Both the position numbers and the translations under genes were made by a program. A DNA stretch of 64,000 nt, taken from NCBI RefSeq assembly GCF_035282405.1, contig NZ_JAYKBP010000004.1, positions 100,697-164,696 on the forward strand, read 5' to 3'. Below, piece by piece: positions 15,555 through 24,474 of the stretch. The notes under the pieces were generated by a model, which worked only from the letters and a program-made list of their open reading frames with translations, had not been told where the DNA came from and did not search any database. Numbering within the stretch: position 1 is the first letter of the stretch; each line of letters begins with the position of its first letter. This stretch comes from Parvimonas sp035282405. GTDB taxonomy: Bacteria > Bacillota > Clostridia > Tissierellales > Peptoniphilaceae.

Positions 15555-18500
15555 ATGAATTTTTTAATTGATTTTTTAAAAAATAATGAATCATATTTGG
15601 ATATGATTTCAGGTTTAAAATCAAATAATGTTCCAATTTATTGTAATGGACTTATCAAAGAGAGTTTATTTCATTTAATATATTCTATTTTTAATGATTT
15701 GCCCGATAAAAATTTAGTTTTACTTGTTGAAAATGAAAATAGAGCTAATGAACTTTGTGATGAATTAAAAAATTTAGTTGGGGATAAGGTAGCTGTTTAT
15801 CCTAATTTTGAAATAAGATTTCACAATATTAATAGCTTAGAGACTAATTTAGAAAATTTAAGAATAGGAATAATGAACAGACTTCTTTCTAAAGAGAAAT
15901 TCATAATAATAACTACTGCAAGTGCTTTATCAAAAAAAATCAGCACACCAAAATTTTTTAAATCACATTATATCTACATTGATGAAAATTCTGAAATAAA
16001 TCTAAACGAATTAACTGAAAATCTAATAAAGATGCATTATGATAGAGTAGATTTTGTTGAAGCAAAAGGACAATTTTCAATAAGAGGATCTATTTTTGAT
16101 ATATTTCCAGTAAATTTTGAAAATCCAATAAGGATAGAATTATTCGGAGATGATGTTGACTCCATCCGTATATTTGACATTAATAGTCAAAGATCTGTTG
16201 AAAAGTTGAATAAGGTGGAAATAATACCTGCAAAAGAAATGGTATTATCAAAAGCTGATGTTGAAAATATTTTAAATGGTCTGAATAAAGATATTGAAAA
16301 ATTACAAAAGTTAAAATTATTTGGAAAAGATATTGAAAAAGCAACAGAAAAGTTTTATCAAATTTATAATGATTTGAAGGTGAATTATCATATTTCAAAT
16401 ATGGATTTAATTTCACCATATATAAGAAAAGGTAGCTATTCAACTCTTTTAGATTATTTAGATAAAGATTCAATAATATGTACAGAAGATATTTTAAAAA
16501 TTTATGATAAAAATTTGGAAATAGAAAATTTATTTCATGAAAATGTAGTATTTTCTATTGAAAATGCAGAGATTTTAGATTCGCATAAAGATATTTTAAT
16601 TCCTTTTGAACAAATTTTAAGAAGAATTAAAGAGTTTAGTATAGTTAACTTTACACAGCTTTTAAAAAGGACAAAAATAATTAATGCAAAAAGTATTGTA
16701 AATCTAAAAACTATTGAATCTGAAATGTTCAACAGAAAATTTGACATGTTGTTTCAGGGGTTAAAATGTAAATTACAAAGAGGATATAAAATTGTTATCT
16801 TTGCAGGTTCATTAGAAAAGGCTAATAATTTAAAAGAAATATTATTTGATGAAAATATAAATTCTAATATAATTGAAGGATTAAAATTTGAATTAAAAAG
16901 TTCCATTTTAGGAATTTCTACCCTAAATTTAGAATCAGGTTTTGAGTATCCAATTCAAAAAGTTCTTTTTTTAACTCATAAAGAAATATATGGAACTGTA
17001 AAAAAGACTTCTAAAAAAACAAAGAAGAAAAGTAAAGAAAATTTACTTGATTATACAGATTTAAATGTTGGAGATTTCGTAGTTCATGAAAATCATGGAA
17101 TTGGTGAATATAGAGGCATTGAACAAATAGAAATAGAAGGCGTTGTAAAAGATCATATTTTAATATTATATAAAGGAAATGATAAATTATATATTCCAAC
17201 TGATCAAATGAATTTAATTCAAAAATATATTGGTAAAGATGGATATAGACCAAAATTAAATAAATTAGGTTCTAGTGATTGGGTAAAAACAAAAAATCGT
17301 GCTAAAAAAGCTCTAGAAGAGATAGCTATAGACTTAGTTCAACTCTATGCGAAGAGAGATAAAATAAGAGGCTTTGCATTTTCAGAGGATACAACATGGC
17401 AAAAGGAATTTGAGGATAGTTTTATTTACGAAGAAACTTATTCACAGCTTAGAGCAATCAATGAAATAAAGAGAGATATGGAGCAATTTAAACCAATGGA
17501 TAGATTGCTTTGTGGAGATGTCGGTTATGGTAAAACTGAAGTAGCTTTAAGAGCAGCTTTTAAGGCTATGATGGATGATAAGCAAGTTGCATTTTTAGTT
17601 CCGACAACCATACTTGCTCAACAGCATTTTAACACAGCTAATGATAGAATAGGGGAGTTTCCTGTTGAAATTGAAATGCTTAGCAGATTTAGAAGTCCTA
17701 CAAAACAAAAAGAAATTCTGAAAAATGTAAAAAATGGTAAAGTAAATTTACTTATAGGTACGAATAAACTATTATCAAATAAGTTAGAGTTTAAAGATTT
17801 AGGACTTTTAATAATAGATGAAGAACAAAGATTTGGAGTTAAACATAAAGAGGCCTTAAAAAAAATAAAAGAAAATATTGATGTATTATCTTTATCTGCA
17901 ACACCTATTCCTAGAACAATGCAAATGAGTTTAGTTGGAATTAGAGATATGAGTGTTTTAGATGATCCACCTGAAGAAAGAGTTACTATTGCTACTTTTG
18001 TTTTAGAATATAATGATTCTGTAATTCGAGAAGCTATATATAAGGAGTTAGATAGAGGTGGACAAGTTTATTTTGTATATAATAGAATTCAAGATATGGA
18101 AAAAATGTATGTTGAATTGTCAAAACTTGTTCCTGATGCTAGAATTGCAATGGCTCATAGTAAATTGTCTAACAAAGAGTTAGAGAATATAATGTATGAT
18201 TTTCAAGAGGGAGAATATGATATACTATTATGTACTACAATTATTGAAACGGGAATGGATATAAAAAATTGCAATACTATGATTATATACGATGCGGATA
18301 AGATGGGATTATCACAGTTATATCAATTAAAGGGACGAATAGGACGATCTACAAGAAGAGCTTATGCATACTTTACTTATGAAAAAGATAAAGTACTTAC
18401 TGAAATTTCAGAGAAGAGACTTATGGCAATAAGAGATTTTTCGGAGTTTGGATCTGGTTTTAAAATAGCAATGAGAGATTTAGAACTTAGAGGAGCTGGA

Positions 18501-19061
18501 AATATCTTAGGAGAGTGTCAATCTGGACATATAGAAACTATCGGATATGAAATGTATGTTAGAATGTTAGAAGAAAGCATAAAAACCGTTAAAGGAGAAA
18601 ATCTTAATATTAAAAGTCAAACTACTATTGAACTTTCAGTTGATGCATATATTCCTTCAAATTATATAGGAGACAGTAATCAGAAGATTGATATGTATAG
18701 AAAAATTGCAGGAATAACATCAAGAGAAGATTTTAATGAAATTTATGAAGAATTGACTGATAGATTTGGAGATGTTCCAAAAATGGTATTAAATGTTATG
18801 AATGTTTCATATTTGAAAACTATTTCTACAGAGTTGAATTTTTTAAAAATAATAGAGAGAGAAAAATCTGTTGTATTTAAGTTTGAACAGGCAAATAGAG
18901 ATATTTTAAAGCTAATCGGCGGTTTATCTGATAATTTATTTAGAAAAATTGAATTTAATTTAAATAAAAACGCCGAGTTAATATTCAATTATGATAAGAA
19001 TAAACTATCAGAAAGTATTGAATTAGTTGATAATTTACTCTCTTTAAAGAAGAAAAATTGA
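15555..19061 (+). CDS. mfd: transcription-repair coupling factor Mfd
   Basis: 1168 residues, full length. N-terminal UvrB-homology region (RGSIFDIFPVNFENPIRIELFGDDVDSIRIFD), RNA polymerase-interacting CarD-like domain at about 500-560 (GDFVVHENHGIGEYRGIE), RecG-type motor with Walker A GDVGYGKTE near residue 654 and DEEQRFG near 754, GRIGRSTRRAYAYF (motif VI), and a C-terminal TRCF domain (AYIPSNYIGDSNQKIDMYRKI). Mfd removes RNA polymerase stalled at DNA damage and recruits UvrA. Position after pth is the standard one. Confidence 0.97.
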   Translation: MNFLIDFLKNNESYLDMISGLKSNNVPIYCNGLIKESLFHLIYSIFNDLPDKNLVLLVENENRANELCDELKNLVGDKVAVYPNFEIRFHNINSLETNLENLRIGIMNRLLSKEKFIIITTASALSKKISTPKFFKSHYIYIDENSEINLNELTENLIKMHYDRVDFVEAKGQFSIRGSIFDIFPVNFENPIRIELFGDDVDSIRIFDINSQRSVEKLNKVEIIPAKEMVLSKADVENILNGLNKDIEKLQKLKLFGKDIEKATEKFYQIYNDLKVNYHISNMDLISPYIRKGSYSTLLDYLDKDSIICTEDILKIYDKNLEIENLFHENVVFSIENAEILDSHKDILIPFEQILRRIKEFSIVNFTQLLKRTKIINAKSIVNLKTIESEMFNRKFDMLFQGLKCKLQRGYKIVIFAGSLEKANNLKEILFDENINSNIIEGLKFELKSSILGISTLNLESGFEYPIQKVLFLTHKEIYGTVKKTSKKTKKKSKENLLDYTDLNVGDFVVHENHGIGEYRGIEQIEIEGVVKDHILILYKGNDKLYIPTDQMNLIQKYIGKDGYRPKLNKLGSSDWVKTKNRAKKALEEIAIDLVQLYAKRDKIRGFAFSEDTTWQKEFEDSFIYEETYSQLRAINEIKRDMEQFKPMDRLLCGDVGYGKTEVALRAAFKAMMDDKQVAFLVPTTILAQQHFNTANDRIGEFPVEIEMLSRFRSPTKQKEILKNVKNGKVNLLIGTNKLLSNKLEFKDLGLLIIDEEQRFGVKHKEALKKIKENIDVLSLSATPIPRTMQMSLVGIRDMSVLDDPPEERVTIATFVLEYNDSVIREAIYKELDRGGQVYFVYNRIQDMEKMYVELSKLVPDARIAMAHSKLSNKELENIMYDFQEGEYDILLCTTIIETGMDIKNCNTMIIYDADKMGLSQLYQLKGRIGRSTRRAYAYFTYEKDKVLTEISEKRLMAIRDFSEFGSGFKIAMRDLELRGAGNILGECQSGHIETIGYEMYVRMLEESIKTVKGENLNIKSQTTIELSVDAYIPSNYIGDSNQKIDMYRKIAGITSREDFNEIYEELTDRFGDVPKMVLNVMNVSYLKTISTELNFLKIIEREKSVVFKFEQANRDILKLIGGLSDNLFRKIEFNLNKNAELIFNYDKNKLSESIELVDNLLSLKKKN

Positions 19062-19069
19062 AAAAAGCT

Positions 19070-19098
19070 TTGACATTCCTAAAAAAATGATGTATAAT
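19070..19098 (+). promoter_or_regulatory. promoter of the PrsA-like gene
   Basis: TTGACA at 19070-19075, 17 nt, TATAAT at 19093-19098: near-consensus. It starts 9 nt after the mfd stop. Confidence 0.85.
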
Positions 19099-19136
19099 AT
19101 CAAAAGATTACAATGTTAGTCGAAAAGGAGAGAAGT

Positions 19137-20123
19137 ATGAAAAGTAAATTTATAAAATTTGTAAGTGGAATTGCATTATCGGCTATGATTTTAACCGCAT
19201 GTGCAACTGCTCCAAAAAATGCTATGGTGAAAATTGGGGAAAAGTATATAACTGAAGATCAAATACAAAAAGAATATGATAGAGTAATTGCATCTTACTC
19301 TGATGATCAAAAAGCAAAATATGATGAATCAACTGAAGAAGGTAAAAAAGCTTCTTTAACTTTGAAACAAAATATATTAGAAATGTTCACTAATATTGAG
19401 GTTGTAAAACAAAAATTTGCTAAATTAGAAAAAGAATACAAAGATGAAGGAAAATCAGAAGAAGAAATATCTAAGGTTACTGTAACTAAAGAAGATGTAG
19501 AAGAGGGTTTGAAAAAAGTAAAAGATCAAGTGGGTGACAAATATGATGAACAACTTGAAAAGGCCAAACTTACAGAAGAAGAATTAAAATATAAAATAGA
19601 GGATAATTTATATTCACAAAAATTTCAAGCTTGGTTTACAGAAAATTATGCTCCAACTGATGAAGACATTATGAAAAAATACAAAGGAAGTGAATATGAG
19701 GGACCACAAATTAATGCAAGTCATATTCTAGTTGAAAAAGAAGAAGATGCAAAAAATGTAAAAAGTCGTTTAGATAATGGAGAAAAATTTGAAGACGTAG
19801 CAACTGAAGTTTCAAAAGATCCATCAGTTAAAAAAAATAAAGGAGTTTTAGGAACTTTCACTAAAGGGGTTATGGTTAAAGAATTTTATGATGCTGCTTC
19901 CAAGTTAAAAGCTGGTGAAATTAGTGAACCAGTAAAGACAAAATTTGGATATCATATTATAAAAGTGAATGAAATTGTTGAAAATTATGAAGAATTTTCA
20001 GAGGAAAGCAAAAAAAATATAAATGAAAAATTGAAAAAATCAATACTATCTGAAAACTTTAAAAATGAATTTGAAAAAATTAAAAAAGAAGTTGGATGTT
20101 TACCAATTAAAAATTTTAAATAA
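19137..20123 (+). CDS. PrsA/SurA-type peptidyl-prolyl isomerase lipoprotein
   Basis: 328 residues. A lipoprotein signal ends in LTAC with lipidated Cys22. The middle is a charged, helical SurA-N-like region rich in Lys/Glu; a parvulin PpiC domain spans about 190-285 (INASHILVEKEEDA, LGTFTKGVMVKEFYDAA, VKTKFGYHIIKV). Such proteins sit on the outer face of the membrane and help fold secreted proteins. ATG 19137 has AAGGAGAG 6 nt upstream; the in-frame ATG at 19113 would place 8 charged residues before the signal and lacks an SD. Confidence 0.9.
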   Translation: MKSKFIKFVSGIALSAMILTACATAPKNAMVKIGEKYITEDQIQKEYDRVIASYSDDQKAKYDESTEEGKKASLTLKQNILEMFTNIEVVKQKFAKLEKEYKDEGKSEEEISKVTVTKEDVEEGLKKVKDQVGDKYDEQLEKAKLTEEELKYKIEDNLYSQKFQAWFTENYAPTDEDIMKKYKGSEYEGPQINASHILVEKEEDAKNVKSRLDNGEKFEDVATEVSKDPSVKKNKGVLGTFTKGVMVKEFYDAASKLKAGEISEPVKTKFGYHIIKVNEIVENYEEFSEESKKNINEKLKKSILSENFKNEFEKIKKEVGCLPIKNFK

Positions 20124-20137
20124 ATTGGTTGAATTGC

Positions 20138-20166
20138 TTGATATTTTTTAAAAATTGATATATAAT
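20138..20166 (+). promoter_or_regulatory. promoter of the HU gene
   Basis: TTGATA at 20138-20143, 17 nt, TATAAT at 20161-20166. Confidence 0.7.
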
Positions 20167-20241
20167 AATATTGCACAATGGTTAAGTGACCATTTTATAG
20201 GCAATTATTAAATATAATAGTGTATTTAGGAGGAAATTTTA

Positions 20242-20520
20242 ATGAACAAATCTGAATTATTGGCTAGCATGGCCGAAAAAGGAAAAATCACAAAAGTAGA
20301 TGCTGAAAGAGCATTAAATGCGTTTATTCAAACTGTTGAAGAAACACTTGTTAAAGGGGAAAAAGTTCAATTAGTTGGATTTGGAACTTTCGAAGCTAGA
20401 GAAAGAAAAGCAAGAGATGGTAGAAATCCAAGAAACCCTAAAGAAGTTATCAAAATACCAGCATCAAAAGCTCCAGTATTCAAAGCTGGAAAATCATTAA
20501 AAGAAATAGTAAATAAATAA
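20242..20520 (+). CDS. hup: HU family DNA-binding protein
   Basis: 92 residues. NKSELLASMAEKG start, the VQLVGFGTFEARERKARDGRNPRNP arm and the ASKAPVFKAGKSLKE end are typical of HU. It is a nucleoid protein that bends DNA as a dimer. Single-gene unit with its own promoter and terminator; a 5'UTR of about 70 nt is predicted. Confidence 0.97.
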   Translation: MNKSELLASMAEKGKITKVDAERALNAFIQTVEETLVKGEKVQLVGFGTFEARERKARDGRNPRNPKEVIKIPASKAPVFKAGKSLKEIVNK

Positions 20521-20540
20521 TTTTGATTACTAATAAAAAG

Positions 20541-20568
20541 AATCAGACTGCGTGTCTGATTTTTTTTT
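20541..20568 (+). terminator. intrinsic terminator after HU
   Basis: AATCAGAC (20541-20548), loop TGCGT, GTCTGATT (20554-20561) and a T-run. Confidence 0.92.
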
Positions 20569-20589
20569 ATAAAAAATATACTTTATGTG

Positions 20590-20618
20590 TTGAAAAATAT
20601 AATATATTATGTTATAAT
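20590..20618 (+). promoter_or_regulatory. promoter of rpsB-tsf
   Basis: TTGAAA (20590-20595), 17 nt, TATAAT (20613-20618) with a TGT extension. Confidence 0.8.
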
Positions 20619-20633
20619 ATCTTGGTAAATAAT

Positions 20634-20691
20634 CACATATTCTGATTGAACAAGTGTTGCCCAAGTGGTTCTTGTCAAGTTGAGGAATATG
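20634..20691 (+). promoter_or_regulatory. structured rpsB leader, candidate S2-autoregulatory RNA
   Basis: An outer stem CATATTC (20636-20642)/GAATATG (20685-20691) encloses ACAAG (20650-20654)/CTTGT (20671-20675) around a GC-richer loop. It lies between the promoter and the rpsB SD. Firmicutes rpsB leaders are known to be structured; I cannot say whether this belongs to a described family. Confidence 0.45.
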
Positions 20692-20718
20692 GGTGACTTA
20701 AAAACAGGAGGTAAGAAA

Positions 20719-21483
20719 ATGTCACAAGTAATTTTAATGAAAAATTTATTAGAAGCAGGAGTACATTTTGGTCATCAAACTAGAAGATGGAATCCAAAAA
20801 TGTCAAGATTTATTTTTACAGAAAGAAATGGAATCTATATTATTGATTTACAAAAAACTGTAAAACAAATTGAACAAGCGTATGATTTTGTAAGAGAAAT
20901 TGTTGCTGATGGTGGTAGAGTTCTTTTTGTAGGAACAAAAAAACAAGCTCAAGAAGCTGTTGAAACAGAAGCAAAAAGAAGTGGACAATTCTATGTTAGT
21001 CATAGATGGTTAGGTGGAATGTTAACTAACTATAAGACTATAAGAAAAAGAATTGAAAGATTAAAGAAATTAGAACTTATGGAAGAAGATGGAACTTTCC
21101 AAAGATTACCTAAGAAAGAAGTAATTAAATTAAGAAGAGAAGCTGAAAAATTAGAAAAATTCTTAGGTGGAATTAAAGAAATGGACAAACTTCCAAATGT
21201 TCTTTTCGTAATAGATCCAAAGAATGAAAAAATTGCTGTAAATGAAGCAAAAATATTAGGTATTCCGGTTATTGGTGTCGTTGACACTAACTGTGATCCT
21301 GATGAAGTTGATATTGCTATTCCAGGAAACGATGACGCTATTAGAGCTGTAAAATTATTAACAGGTACTATTGCAAATGCTATTGTTGAAGCTAAGCAAG
21401 GAGAACAAGTTGAAACAGAAGAAGCTATAGTAGAAGAAGTAGTAGTAGAAGCAGAAGAAGTTTCTGAAGAAGTAGCAGAATAA
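20719..21483 (+). CDS. rpsB: 30S ribosomal protein S2
   Basis: 254 residues. Blocks LLEAGVHFGHQTRRWNPKM, NGIYIIDLQKTV, VGTKKQAQEAV, HRWLGGMLTNYKT and GIPVIGVVDTNCDPD are diagnostic. The C-terminus is an acidic Glu/Val tail. ATG 20719 follows AGGAGGT; the longer in-frame start at 20665 lies in the structured leader. Standard rpsB-tsf pair. Confidence 0.97.
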   Translation: MSQVILMKNLLEAGVHFGHQTRRWNPKMSRFIFTERNGIYIIDLQKTVKQIEQAYDFVREIVADGGRVLFVGTKKQAQEAVETEAKRSGQFYVSHRWLGGMLTNYKTIRKRIERLKKLELMEEDGTFQRLPKKEVIKLRREAEKLEKFLGGIKEMDKLPNVLFVIDPKNEKIAVNEAKILGIPVIGVVDTNCDPDEVDIAIPGNDDAIRAVKLLTGTIANAIVEAKQGEQVETEEAIVEEVVVEAEEVSEEVAE

Positions 21484-21504
21484 TTAGTAAGTAGAATTTT
21501 TTGG

Positions 21505-21549
21505 GGTAAGGATTCAAATTTTTAATATTTATCCTTACCTTATTTTTTA
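21505..21549 (+). terminator. hairpin with T-rich tail between rpsB and tsf
   Basis: GGTAAGGAT (21505-21513) pairs perfectly with ATCCTTACC (21531-21539), then TTATTTTTTAT. Likely a partial terminator lowering tsf relative to rpsB. Confidence 0.65.
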
Positions 21550-21577
21550 TAGATTATATAAGTTATAGGAGGGTTTT

Positions 21578-22648
21578 ATGGAAATTACTGCAAAATTGGT
21601 AAAAGATTTAAGAGAAGCTACTGGTGCCGGAATGATGGAATGTAAAAAGGCATTACAGGAAGTTAGTGGAGATATGGAAAAAGCTATTGAATTTTTGAGA
21701 GAAAAAGGATTAGCTAAAGCTGCTAAAAAAGCTAATAAGGTTGCAGCTGAAGGTTTAATTACTTTAGTAATTGATGAAAATAATACAAAAGCAGCTCTTA
21801 CTGAAGTAAATTCACAAACAGATTTCGTTGCTAAAAATGAAAATTTTGTTGCATTAACTAAAAAAGTAACTGAACATGTATTCAATAATGAATTAAAGAA
21901 TATTGAAGAATTAAATTCTTCAACTATAGATGGAACAAATTTTGAAGAATATTTAAAATTACAAATTTCTTCAATTGGAGAAAACATTGTTGTTAGAAGA
22001 TTGTCATTTGCTAAGGCATGTTGCGAAAATAGTATAGTTTGTGGATATGTTCACTTTAATAAAAAAGTTGGTGTTATTCTTAAAGCAAAATGTGATAGTG
22101 AAGCTACAAAGAAAGTTGCAAAAGATTTATTACAAAATATTTGTATGCATATTTCAGCAATGAAACCACAATATTTAAGTTATAAAGATTTAGATGCTGA
22201 TTTTGTTGAAAAAGAATATTTAGCTCTTAAAGGTTCAATTGAAAAAGAAAATGAAGAGTTAGTTAGACTTGGAAAACAATTAAAGAGAATTCCAAAATAT
22301 GCTTCAATGTCTCAAATAACTGATGAAGTTTTAAAAGCTGAAGAGGAACTATTAAAAGAAGAATTGAAGAAACAAGGTAAACCTGAAAAAATTTGGGATA
22401 AAATTTTACCTGGACAAATTGAAAGATTTATTCAAGACAATACATTAATTGATCAACAATATGCTTTATTCAGTCAACAATATGTATTAGATGATAGCAA
22501 AACAGTTTTAGAAGCTGTAAATGATAAAGCAAAAGAATTAGGCGGAAATATTGAAATTGTAGAATACACTAGATTTGAAGTAGGTGAAGGTTTAGAAAAA
22601 AAAGAAGAAAACTTTGCTGAAGAAGTTGCAAAACAAATGGGATTATAA
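21578..22648 (+). CDS. tsf: elongation factor Ts
   Basis: 356 residues. The N-terminal UBA-like region (VKDLREATGAGMMECKKAL) and the nucleotide-exchange block QTDFVAKNENF are intact. It is about 55 residues longer than the roughly 300-residue EF-Ts of Bacillus; the extra part lies around residues 210-265 (Glu/Lys-rich helix before GKPEKIWDKILPGQIERF). Long forms like this are, to my recollection, found in other clostridia. EF-Ts recycles EF-Tu-GDP. Confidence 0.96.
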   Translation: MEITAKLVKDLREATGAGMMECKKALQEVSGDMEKAIEFLREKGLAKAAKKANKVAAEGLITLVIDENNTKAALTEVNSQTDFVAKNENFVALTKKVTEHVFNNELKNIEELNSSTIDGTNFEEYLKLQISSIGENIVVRRLSFAKACCENSIVCGYVHFNKKVGVILKAKCDSEATKKVAKDLLQNICMHISAMKPQYLSYKDLDADFVEKEYLALKGSIEKENEELVRLGKQLKRIPKYASMSQITDEVLKAEEELLKEELKKQGKPEKIWDKILPGQIERFIQDNTLIDQQYALFSQQYVLDDSKTVLEAVNDKAKELGGNIEIVEYTRFEVGEGLEKKEENFAEEVAKQMGL

Positions 22649-22658
22649 AAATATTTTT

Positions 22659-22692
22659 AAGATGGCGGTATATCATTATCGCTGTCTTTTTT
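22659..22692 (+). terminator. intrinsic terminator after tsf
   Basis: AAGATGGCG (22659-22667) pairs with CGCTGTCTT (22680-22688) using two wobble pairs, followed by a T-run. Confidence 0.8.
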
Positions 22693-22693
22693 G

Positions 22694-22758
22694 TTGTGTA
22701 AAAATAAGATTCCGATGCAAAGCATTATGAAAGGGAGCTTCATTATGAAAGGGAGCTT
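22694..22758. repeat. decayed intergenic repeat copy with an 18-bp tandem duplication
   Basis: TTGTG..AA.AAGATTCC..GATGC.AAGCAT..GAAAGGG aligns with the two ends and inner stem of the 69-bp repeat, minus the GC-rich middle. Its last 18 bp (22723-22740) are repeated exactly at 22741-22758. Like the good copies it starts right after a terminator. The rest of the gap to 22881 holds only AT-rich sequence and the MATE terminator. Confidence 0.5.
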
Positions 22759-22818
22759 TTTTATATTTTTTGTTAGTGAAAGAAAATAATAACAATGTTA
22801 AAAGTAAACTTGTATAGC

Positions 22819-22852
22819 AAAAAAAGGTTGAGAAATTGTTATTCTCAACCTT
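22819..22852 (-). terminator. intrinsic terminator of the MATE gene
   Basis: Perfect 11-bp stem 22824-22834/22842-22852; the A-run at 22819-22825 is the T-tail on the reverse strand. Confidence 0.9.
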
Positions 22853-22881
22853 AATGTATAAACATTTTGTTATTATAGATT

Positions 22882-24276
22882 TTATCTATAAAATGAACCT
22901 TGTTGCCATCCACCTTTTAGATATATTGCATGAGCAATCATAGTTACTAATACATTTGAAATCGCCATTGCAAGCCATATACCAGTTGCTCCATATCCTG
23001 TAAAATTCTTGAAAAAAAGTATTAATGGAAGTCTTATTATCCAAAGTCTTATCATATCTATTGCCATTGAATATTTACTGTTTCCAGAACCTTGGAAAAG
23101 ACCTTGATATACAAAAAACATATTCAGCATTACTAGAGTTATTAATGTATAGAACATATAACTATTTGCTTGTAACATAAGTACTGAATCTTTTGGTGCA
23201 CTTATAAAGAAAGATAAGATTTCATATCTGAATATAAAACTTATAAATGCAATTAAAATTGACATAATAATTATAATAATGGATGCTTTTTTAAATGTTT
23301 CTTTAACTCTCTTTATATTATTATTTCCTATATTTTGTCCAATTATTGAAGTTATGGCAGAACCTACTCCACCAGGTGGAATGTTTAAGAGTCCACCTAT
23401 CCTGTTTACCATACCATAAGCAGCAACAGTTTCAGTTCCATAACTTTGAATAAATGAGTTCATTATTATGAATCCTATTGCAGTTCCAACTTGCCCTATT
23501 ACTGATGGTAAAGTAATTCTGTAAATTCTTTTTAAGATATGTTTTTCCCATTTAATATATATTAAACTATTTAGGTTTAATTTAATTATATCTTTATTTA
23601 TTTTTAAATGAATAAATCCAACAATGCACATTATTCCTTGAGTTAATACAGTTGCAAGAGCGGCACCTTTAACTCCAAGACCAAGTCCTGAAATTGATGT
23701 AAATGGTATTACATCAAAGATAAAAACTGGATTTAGAATCATATTTAATATAACGCAAATTGTACTTATCATTGTGGGAATTGTGTTCTTGCCCTGAGCA
23801 GATAATATTGATGAATATATGTAGTAGAGAAATATAAATGGAATTCCAAGATAGCTATATTTTAAATAAATTATACTATATTTTGCTAAATCTCCAGTTG
23901 CACCCATCATTTTTACTATCAAATCAGCACTAAAATATCCTAATAACATAAATATTATTGAAAATAGCAAAGAAATATTTATTAAAGTATCAGCATACTT
24001 TTGTGCGTGTAAGAAATCTTTTCGTCCTAATAATTGAGAAATTAAAGATATTGCTGCAATTGATAGACCAATACCAATAGAATTAAATAGAAAAATAACA
24101 GGCCAAGTAAAACTTGTTGATGCAAACTCTGCTGTTCCTAATTTTCCAAGCCAAAACGCATCTGCAAGAGAGTATAATTGTTGAATAAAATTATTTAGAA
24201 TAATTGGAATTGATATTATTGCAATAATTTTGTAAATATTACCATTTAAAATCATTTCACTTCGTTCTTTTTTCAT
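22882..24276 (-). CDS. MATE family efflux transporter (multidrug type)
   Basis: 464 residues with about 12 hydrophobic spans in two homologous halves. The N-terminal IPIILNNFIQQLYSLADAFWLGKLGT and the matching second-half LPSVIGQVGTAIGFIIMNSFI blocks are typical of the DinF/NorM/MepA group of MATE exporters, which use Na+ or H+ gradients to expel cationic drugs. Start ATG with GGGAGG upstream. It is one of very few reverse-strand genes in the window and forms its own unit, with a dyad over its putative -10 box. Confidence 0.9.
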   Translation of the reverse strand: MKKERSEMILNGNIYKIIAIISIPIILNNFIQQLYSLADAFWLGKLGTAEFASTSFTWPVIFLFNSIGIGLSIAAISLISQLLGRKDFLHAQKYADTLINISLLFSIIFMLLGYFSADLIVKMMGATGDLAKYSIIYLKYSYLGIPFIFLYYIYSSILSAQGKNTIPTMISTICVILNMILNPVFIFDVIPFTSISGLGLGVKGAALATVLTQGIMCIVGFIHLKINKDIIKLNLNSLIYIKWEKHILKRIYRITLPSVIGQVGTAIGFIIMNSFIQSYGTETVAAYGMVNRIGGLLNIPPGGVGSAITSIIGQNIGNNNIKRVKETFKKASIIIIIMSILIAFISFIFRYEILSFFISAPKDSVLMLQANSYMFYTLITLVMLNMFFVYQGLFQGSGNSKYSMAIDMIRLWIIRLPLILFFKNFTGYGATGIWLAMAISNVLVTMIAHAIYLKGGWQQGSFYR

Positions 24277-24310
24277 ACAATACCTCCCATAAAATTTATA
24301 CCTTTATTAT

Positions 24311-24331
24311 ATTCCACAATTATAGTGGAAT
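24311..24331 (-). promoter_or_regulatory. candidate operator overlapping the MATE -10 box
   Basis: ATTCCAC-n7-GTGGAAT is a perfect 7+7 dyad; on the reverse strand its centre reads TATAATT, a full -10 box. A bound repressor would block the promoter. No regulator gene is adjacent. The -35 region is poor. Confidence 0.5.
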
Positions 24332-24474
24332 AAAACAGGTTTAGATAAAATTTTTTTAAAAATTAATAAGGAGAGTTAACAATTTAAAGATTTATTTTTA
24401 AATTATTTAGTTTGTATAAGTATTTTTGAAAATATTTATCATAAATTATAGAAATTTATTATAATTAAATATAA

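Noticed and set aside
21578..22648. Long insertion in EF-Ts as a novelty
   Set aside because: It resembles long EF-Ts forms I recall from other clostridia, so it is probably lineage-typical.
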